A stretch of DNA of 9,120 nt from Geobacter sp. (lineage in GTDB: Bacteria; Desulfobacterota; Desulfuromonadia; Geobacterales; Geobacteraceae), in assembly GCA_003490025.1 (NCBI GenBank), contig DNJC01000087.1, forward strand, positions 1-9,120, in the 5' to 3' direction. Position 1 is the stretch's first letter, and the number at the start of each line of letters is the position of its first letter. Under the pieces are notes generated by a model that worked only from the letters and a program-made list of their open reading frames with translations, was not told the origin of the DNA and searched no databases. The position numbers and the translations under genes are program-made. Of the stretch, positions 5,376 through 9,120 are shown piece by piece.

Positions 5376-6644
5376 ATGCTCGACGCGAGATACATACGCG
5401 AAAATCTTGAGACTGTGGAAGCCCGGCTGAAGACCAGGGGAGAGGGTGTGGATATTGCCCGCTTCAAAGAACTGGACGACCGCCGTCGCGAGCTTCTGCA
5501 GCAAAGCGAGACGCTCAAGGCGCTCCGCAACAAGGTTACCGAAGAGATCGCACGCCTCAAGGACAAGAGCGAAGGGGCCGAGCGCAAGGCCGAGATGCGC
5601 GAGGTTTCCCAGCAGATAAAAGGTATCGACGAGTCTCTGCGCGGCGTGGAAGAGGAGCTGCAGGGCTTCCTCCTCACCGTTCCCAACGTCCCGCACCCGA
5701 CCACCCCGGTGGGCAAATCCGAGGCGGACAACGTCGTGGTCAGGACCTGGGGCGAGGTGCCGACGTTCCCCTTTGCCGCGAAGCCGCACTGGGAGTTGGG
5801 CGAAGAGCTGGGCATCCTCGACTTCGAGCGGGGCGCAAAGCTCGCGGGCGCGCGTTTCACCCTCTACCGCGGCGCGGGCGCACGGCTGGAAAGAGCTCTC
5901 ATTAATTTCATGCTGGATCTGCATACAACGGAGCATAAATATATTGAAATGCTCCCGCCCTTTATGGTAAACAGGGACTGCATGACCGGCACGGGCCAAC
6001 TGCCCAAGTTTGAGGAAGATCTCTTCCACATGGAAGGGGTCGATTTTTTTCTCATCCCTACCGCCGAGGTTCCGGTAACGAACATACACCGCGGTGAGAT
6101 CCTGAAGGGTTCAGATCTCCCGATTTGCTACGTTGCCTACACCCCATGTTTCCGCAAGGAAGCCGGGTCGTATGGCAAGGACACGCGCGGCCTGATCAGG
6201 CAGCACCAGTTCAACAAGGTCGAACTGGTCAAGTTTGCCAACCCCGCCGACTCCTACCAGGATTTGCAGAAACTGCTCGCTGACGCCGAGGAGGTTCTGC
6301 GCAGGCTTCAGATACCCTACCGGGTGGTAGAGCTTTGCACCGGTGACATAGGTTTTTCGTCTGCCAAGACGTTCGACATCGAGGTCTGGCTGCCGGGTCA
6401 GAACTGCTACCGGGAGATTTCCTCCTGCAGCTGTTTTGAGGATTTTCAGGCGCGCCGTGCGGGAATCCGCTTCAGGCCGGACGAGAAGGCCAAGCCGGAA
6501 TTCGTCCACACACTGAACGGTTCCGGTCTCGCCGTCGGAAGGACCCTGGTTGCCGTGCTGGAGAATTACCAGCAGGCTGACGGTTCGGTGTTGATACCGG
6601 AAGTGCTCAGGCCGTACATGGGCGGGGCTGATAGGATCAGCTAG
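5376..6644 (+). CDS. serS: Seryl-tRNA synthetase
   Basis: Class II aminoacyl-tRNA synthetase of 422 residues, full length for bacterial SerRS, which charges tRNA-Ser (and tRNA-Sec) with serine in the cytoplasm. Residues 1 to about 105 form the long antiparallel coiled-coil arm that grips the tRNA-Ser variable arm; it begins MLDARYIRENLETVEARL. The catalytic core follows. It shows EMLPPFMVNRDCMTGTGQLPKF, the serine-site TAEVPVTN, motif 2 with CFRKEAGSYGKDTRGLIRQHQF (about 257-278), and motif 3 as GLAVGRTLVAVLENYQ (about 384-399). AAAGG (5364-5368) precedes the ATG by 7 bases. Only 5 bases separate its stop from a tRNA-Ser gene, so enzyme and substrate are probably on one transcript. Confidence 0.98.
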   Translation: MLDARYIRENLETVEARLKTRGEGVDIARFKELDDRRRELLQQSETLKALRNKVTEEIARLKDKSEGAERKAEMREVSQQIKGIDESLRGVEEELQGFLLTVPNVPHPTTPVGKSEADNVVVRTWGEVPTFPFAAKPHWELGEELGILDFERGAKLAGARFTLYRGAGARLERALINFMLDLHTTEHKYIEMLPPFMVNRDCMTGTGQLPKFEEDLFHMEGVDFFLIPTAEVPVTNIHRGEILKGSDLPICYVAYTPCFRKEAGSYGKDTRGLIRQHQFNKVELVKFANPADSYQDLQKLLADAEEVLRRLQIPYRVVELCTGDIGFSSAKTFDIEVWLPGQNCYREISSCSCFEDFQARRAGIRFRPDEKAKPEFVHTLNGSGLAVGRTLVAVLENYQQADGSVLIPEVLRPYMGGADRIS

Positions 6645-6649
6645 GCTTT

Positions 6650-6735
6650 GGAGGAATGGCCGAGTGGTTGAAGGCGGCGGTCTTGAAAACCGTTGAACGA
6701 AAGTTCCGTGGGTTCGAATCCTACTTCCTCCGCCA
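6650..6735 (+). tRNA. tRNA-Ser(UGA)
   Basis: The acceptor stem GGAGGAA pairs with TTCCTCC, followed by discriminator G and an encoded CCA (6733-6735). The anticodon loop CTTGAAA (6682-6688) carries TGA at 6684-6686, between stems GCGGT and ACCGT. The long variable arm is that of a class II tRNA, as serine tRNAs require. It reads UCA and, by wobble, other UCN codons. It starts 5 bases after serS. Confidence 0.97.
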
Positions 6736-6768
6736 AACGTTGCAGCAATATGCAGGACTGATTCAAAC

Positions 6769-6861
6769 GGAGAGCTGGCCGAGTAGGTCGAAGGCGCACG
6801 CCTGCTAAGCGTGTATACTGGGAAACCGGTATCGAGGGTTCGAATCCCTCGCTCTCCGCCA
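6769..6861 (+). tRNA. tRNA-Ser(GCU)
   Basis: Acceptor GGAGAGC pairs with GCTCTCC, then G and an encoded CCA. The anticodon loop CTGCTAA (6802-6808) has GCT at 6804-6806, between stems CACGC and GCGTG. A long variable arm (TACTGGGAAACCGGTA) confirms a class II serine tRNA. It reads AGC/AGU. It lies 33 bases after the first tRNA-Ser, in the same direction. Confidence 0.97.
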
Positions 6862-6913
6862 TTTTTTAGCAGGGGCAGCAGGGCAGTTGTTGCAAACGGC
6901 AGCGGAGGTTTGG

Positions 6914-7390
6914 GTGAAGCGGTTGATGAAACTGATGGTTTTGTCTCTGGTCGCTATTGGTTTCGCAGCAGGGTGCAACGAAAAAGCGAAGCAACAACCG
7001 GCGGTAGCCAAGCCCCAGCCCGCGAGGGCGGCATCTTCAGTTGTTGTTCCGGATAGCGTGAAGGGAAAGTGGAAGGCGGTGCAGATTGCCGTCGCCGACA
7101 AGAACGCGAACCAGCAGAAGCTCTACACCATAAACATCGGTTCCGCGCTGAGGCTTCCCAACTCGAACCTGACGATCAAGGTGGAGAATTTCCTGCCGCA
7201 CTTCGGGATGGAGGGGACCACGCTCACCTCCCAGTCCAACGAGCTGAAGAACCCGGCAGCGCAGTTCAGCATACGCGAAGGCGATAGCGAGATATTCAAG
7301 GGGTGGCTATTTTCGCTCTACCCTACGACTCATGCCTTTCAGCATCCACAGTTCGGTTTCACCCTGGTCGATTACATCCCGGCCAATTGA
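6914..7390 (+). CDS. DUF2155-type protein, putative lipoprotein
   Basis: A protein of 158 residues from a GTG start (6914), chosen because GGAGG (6904-6908) sits 5 bases before it; an in-frame ATG at 6926 is too far from that site. The N-terminus is a signal peptide (MKRLMKLMVLSLVAIGFAAGC) with a likely lipidated Cys21, though the -3 alanine makes the lipobox imperfect. A low-complexity A/Q/P linker (about 25-45) follows. The C-terminal IFKGWLFSLYPTTHAFQHPQF segment resembles the F-GW-F-P-HA-HP pattern of DUF2155 proteins. Function unknown; envelope location inferred. The gene is sandwiched between two tRNA pairs, with no terminator on either side of it. Confidence 0.8.
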   Translation: MKRLMKLMVLSLVAIGFAAGCNEKAKQQPAVAKPQPARAASSVVVPDSVKGKWKAVQIAVADKNANQQKLYTINIGSALRLPNSNLTIKVENFLPHFGMEGTTLTSQSNELKNPAAQFSIREGDSEIFKGWLFSLYPTTHAFQHPQFGFTLVDYIPAN

Positions 7391-7399
7391 AAACAAGTT

Positions 7400-7476
7400 G
7401 CGCTCGTAGCTCAGCTGGATAGAGCAACGGACTACGAATCCGTAGGTCGGGAGTTCGAATCTCTCCGAGCGCGCCA
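7400..7476 (+). tRNA. tRNA-Arg(ACG), copy 1 (G73)
   Basis: Acceptor GCGCTCG pairs with CGAGCGC, discriminator G (7473), encoded CCA. The anticodon loop CTACGAA (7432-7438) has ACG at 7434-7436, between stems ACGGA and TCCGT. The A34 would be deaminated to inosine by TadA to read CGU/CGC/CGA. It starts 9 bases after the DUF2155 stop. Confidence 0.97.
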
Positions 7477-7483
7477 TAAAAAA

Positions 7484-7500
7484 GAGGGGTTCCACCCCTC
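7484..7500. terminator. Small hairpin between the tRNA-Arg genes; T-run on minus strand
   Basis: GAGGGG (7484-7489), loop TTCCA, CCCCTC (7495-7500), preceded by an A-run (7478-7483). On the plus strand it lacks a T-run and may act in processing. On the minus strand the stem is followed by six T, so it could stop antisense transcription into the tRNA cluster. Confidence 0.45.
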
Positions 7501-7516
7501 GACTATTCTTCAGTTT

Positions 7517-7593
7517 GCGCCCGTAGCTCAGCTGGATAGAGCACAAGACTACGAATCTTGGGGCCGGGCGTTCGAATCGCTCCGGGCGCACCA
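7517..7593 (+). tRNA. tRNA-Arg(ACG), copy 2 (A73)
   Basis: Acceptor GCGCCCG pairs with CGGGCGC, discriminator A (7590), encoded CCA. The anticodon loop CTACGAA (7549-7555) has ACG at 7551-7553, between stems CAAGA and TCTTG. It has the same anticodon as copy 1 but differs in the acceptor, anticodon and T stems by paired changes, so both appear functional. Confidence 0.97.
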
Positions 7594-7607
7594 AACTTAA
7601 AGAGAGA

Positions 7608-7644
7608 ACGGCCCTTCCGCACCAGTCGGAGGGGCCGTTTTTTT
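7608..7644 (+). terminator. Intrinsic terminator closing the serS/tRNA unit
   Basis: ACGGCCCTTCCG (7608-7619) pairs with CGGAGGGGCCGT (7627-7638; one T-G pair) across a 7-base loop, and a run of seven T (7638-7644) follows. It is the first convincing plus-strand terminator downstream of the serS promoter. Confidence 0.93.
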
Positions 7645-7654
7645 CGTGTGGTCT

Positions 7655-7717
7655 CTGGCGTTCAAGAACGGCCTGGCGTCGAGAACCGGTAGGATGGATG
7701 AAGTCCTCGACGCCAGG
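7655..7717. repeat. Perfect 12-bp inverted repeat with adjoining imperfect direct repeat
   Basis: CCTGGCGTCGAG (7672-7683) and CTCGACGCCAGG (7706-7717) are perfect reverse complements around a 22-base loop. Just before it, 7655-7671 (CTGGCGTTCAAGAACGG) imperfectly repeats 7673-7689 (CTGGCGTCGAGAACCGG). No T-run follows. Its role is not visible; a folded RNA, a protein site or a recombination remnant are all possible. Confidence 0.6.
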
Positions 7718-7794
7718 CTCTCTTGTCGTCAACGGCTGCAGGGTGGGCGGCGGAGAGGCTTTGGGTAAATCGAGATGGGGTCCCGCCCTGGAGA

Positions 7795-7836
7795 TTATAC
7801 CGAGTTATACATGATTTCTTGTATAACTCGGTATAA
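7795..7836. promoter_or_regulatory. Perfect 17-bp inverted repeat, candidate operator of the AAA+ gene
   Basis: Arms 7795-7811 and 7820-7836 are perfect reverse complements around the 8-base spacer TGATTTCT. The arms contain CCGAGTTATACA / TGTATAACTCGG and are A/T-rich. The right arm covers the -35 of the predicted promoter, so a protein bound here would compete with RNA polymerase. No T-run follows, which argues against a terminator. Confidence 0.6.
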
Positions 7837-7847
7837 AAGGATATAAC
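7819..7847 (+). promoter_or_regulatory. Candidate promoter of the AAA+ ATPase gene
   Basis: -35 TTGTAT (7819-7824), 17 bases, -10 TATAAC (7842-7847). Transcription would begin near 7854, leaving a leader of about 20 bases that contains the ribosome site AAAGGAGG (7862-7869). Confidence 0.6.
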
Positions 7848-7874
7848 CCTTTACGTTCAGCAAAGGAGGCCGTT

Positions 7875-9071
7875 ATGGACAGGATTAGGAATCCCTTTTC
7901 TCCAGGGGCCGGCAGCCCGCCCCCGGAACTGGTCGGGCGCGATGCGATCCTTGAGGACGCTCAGGTGCTTTTCGGCAGGGCACTGGCCCGGCGACCGGAG
8001 CGGAGTCTCCTCATGACGGGGCTGCGCGGGGTGGGGAAGACCGTGCTCCTGAACGAGATCGAGAGGCTGGCGGTGAGAGCCGGATACCGTACGGTACTGG
8101 TTGAGGCTCACGAAGACAAGCCGCTGCCGCTTCTTCTGGCCCCCTCACTGCGCCAGCTACTCTTCGAGCTGGACCGGATGGCCGGCGCAGGGAACCAAGC
8201 CCGCCGCGCCCTGGGGGTATTCAGGAGTTTCTTGGGTGCGGTCAAACTGAAATACGGCGAACTGGAGGTCGGGCTGGACATAGACCCGGAGACGGGTAGC
8301 GCCGACAGTGGTGACCTCGAGGCGGATCTCCCCCGTCTCTTCTGCGCGGTGGCCGAAGCCGCCCTTGAGCGGGGAACCGGCATCGCCATCCTGATTGACG
8401 AGGTACAGTACCTTACGGAGCAGGAATTGAGCGCCTTGGTCATGGCCCTGCACCTGATGCAGCAGCGCCAGCTTCCCCTCGTGCTGATTGGGGCCGGGCT
8501 TCCCATCCTCCCCGCCCTGACCGGAAATTCTAAATCCTACGCCGAGAGGCTGTTACAGTACCCGGTGGTGGGGACGCTTGAAAGGGGCGACGCCGATCGG
8601 GCGCTGCAGGATCCGGTGCGCGCAGAGGGGGCGGAGTTCACCGAAGAGGCGCTGGCCGAGATCTTCAGGCTGACTCGGGGCTATCCGTATTTCCTCCAAG
8701 AGTGGGGCTACATGTCGTGGAACCGAGCGGAGAGTTCCCCGATCACTGTGGAAACAGTGCAGGACGCCACCACCGACATCATCAAGCGACTGGACCAGAA
8801 CTTCTTCCGGGTCCGCTTCGAGCGGCTTACCCCTAAGGAGAAGGAGTTGCTGAGGGGGATGGCAGAGCAGGGTCCCGGTCCGTACCGCATGGGGGATATA
8901 GCCGCAGTGCTGGGCACGACGGTGGGGAGGCTCAGTCCGGTGCGGGCCTCGCTGATCGGCAAGGGGATGATCTACAGCCCGGAGCACGGGGCGCTCGACT
9001 TCACCGTCCCACTCTTCGACGAGTTCATGCGGCGCAGCATGCCTCTGCAAAGATGGGGAAGACAGCCATGA
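7875..9071 (+). CDS. AAA+ ATPase (AAA_16/Orc-like) with C-terminal winged helix
   Basis: A 398-residue soluble ATP-binding protein of the large, little-characterised AAA/ORC1-like group (COG1672-like). It opens NPFSPGAGSPPPELVGRD, a typical lead-in. Walker A is GLRGVGKT (49-56), Walker B is IAILIDE (170-176), and a sensor-1-like GAGLP is at 206-210. Possible arginine finger Arg225 lies in SYAERLLQY, and a lid-like LTRGYPYFLQEWG follows at about 258-270. Residues from about 315 to 388 (LTPKEKELLRGMAEQGPGPYRMGDIAAVLGT region onward) look like a winged helix, suggesting DNA or partner binding. AAAGGAGG lies 5 bases before the ATG. It has its own promoter and a striking operator-like palindrome. 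No partner gene is visible before the window ends, so its cellular role is open. Confidence 0.88.
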   Translation: MDRIRNPFSPGAGSPPPELVGRDAILEDAQVLFGRALARRPERSLLMTGLRGVGKTVLLNEIERLAVRAGYRTVLVEAHEDKPLPLLLAPSLRQLLFELDRMAGAGNQARRALGVFRSFLGAVKLKYGELEVGLDIDPETGSADSGDLEADLPRLFCAVAEAALERGTGIAILIDEVQYLTEQELSALVMALHLMQQRQLPLVLIGAGLPILPALTGNSKSYAERLLQYPVVGTLERGDADRALQDPVRAEGAEFTEEALAEIFRLTRGYPYFLQEWGYMSWNRAESSPITVETVQDATTDIIKRLDQNFFRVRFERLTPKEKELLRGMAEQGPGPYRMGDIAAVLGTTVGRLSPVRASLIGKGMIYSPEHGALDFTVPLFDEFMRRSMPLQRWGRQP

Positions 9072-9120
9072 TCAATTGAGAAACGCACAATTTCAGGGGC
9101 GTCCGTTCGCAGTAACAACT

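Noticed and set aside
5298..6089. Minus-strand 263-codon frame inside serS and its promoter
   Set aside because: It is opposite an unambiguous full-length seryl-tRNA synthetase, with no family features or ribosome site of its own.
6641..6862. Minus-strand 73-codon frame across both tRNA-Ser genes
   Set aside because: SEGFEPS / VGFEPTELS is the same antisense-tRNA artefact, and both tRNAs on the plus strand fold properly.
7307..7732. Minus-strand 141-codon frame across both tRNA-Arg genes
   Set aside because: It encodes ERFERPAPRFVV and CSIQLSYGR-like repeats, the well-known spurious product of reading antisense through tRNA genes.
1..9120. CRISPR array or insertion sequence
   Set aside because: No regularly spaced repeats, no transposase frame and no terminal repeats with target duplication were found.

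Overview
The window looks like a chromosomal stretch from a high-GC, motile, Gram-negative bacterium, most likely a Geobacteraceae-type Desulfuromonadota (Geobacter / Geomonas / Citrifermentans-like). This is inferred from the gene set: a SlyD-type FKBP with a cysteine-rich insert, a YceH protein, DUF2288 and DUF1847 proteins, a short flagellin, and CCA-encoding tRNA genes. No species is proven by the sequence alone.

Layout. Positions 1-54 hold the end of a REP-like palindromic repeat cut by the window edge. On the minus strand follow a SlyD-like prolyl isomerase (166-660) and a four-helix membrane protein of unknown function (809-1285). On the plus strand, 1503-3204 is a tight three-gene operon (YceH/DUF480, DUF2288, DUF1847) closed by a strong intrinsic terminator. 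A gene-free leader of about 370 bases then precedes a lone flagellin gene (3653-4471), which ends in a 14-bp GNRA-capped hairpin. ThpR, an RNA 2',3'-cyclic phosphodiesterase with a TTG start, lies on the minus strand (4704-5255).

Divergently from thpR, a well-formed sigma70-type promoter (5311-5339) drives serS. Five bases after the serS stop comes tRNA-Ser(UGA), then tRNA-Ser(GCU), a DUF2155-type putative lipoprotein, and two different tRNA-Arg(ACG) genes. The first convincing plus-strand terminator is at 7608-7644. The simplest reading is one mixed mRNA/tRNA transcription unit that makes seryl-tRNA synthetase together with two of its own substrates.

Downstream of the tRNA cluster, about 230 bases hold two perfect inverted repeats. 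The second (17-bp arms) overlaps the predicted promoter of a 398-residue AAA+ ATPase with a C-terminal winged helix (7875-9071). This tRNA-flanking segment is the most accessory-looking part of the window. The rest is ordinary housekeeping with a few unusual designs, chiefly the cysteine cluster moved inside the SlyD domain.
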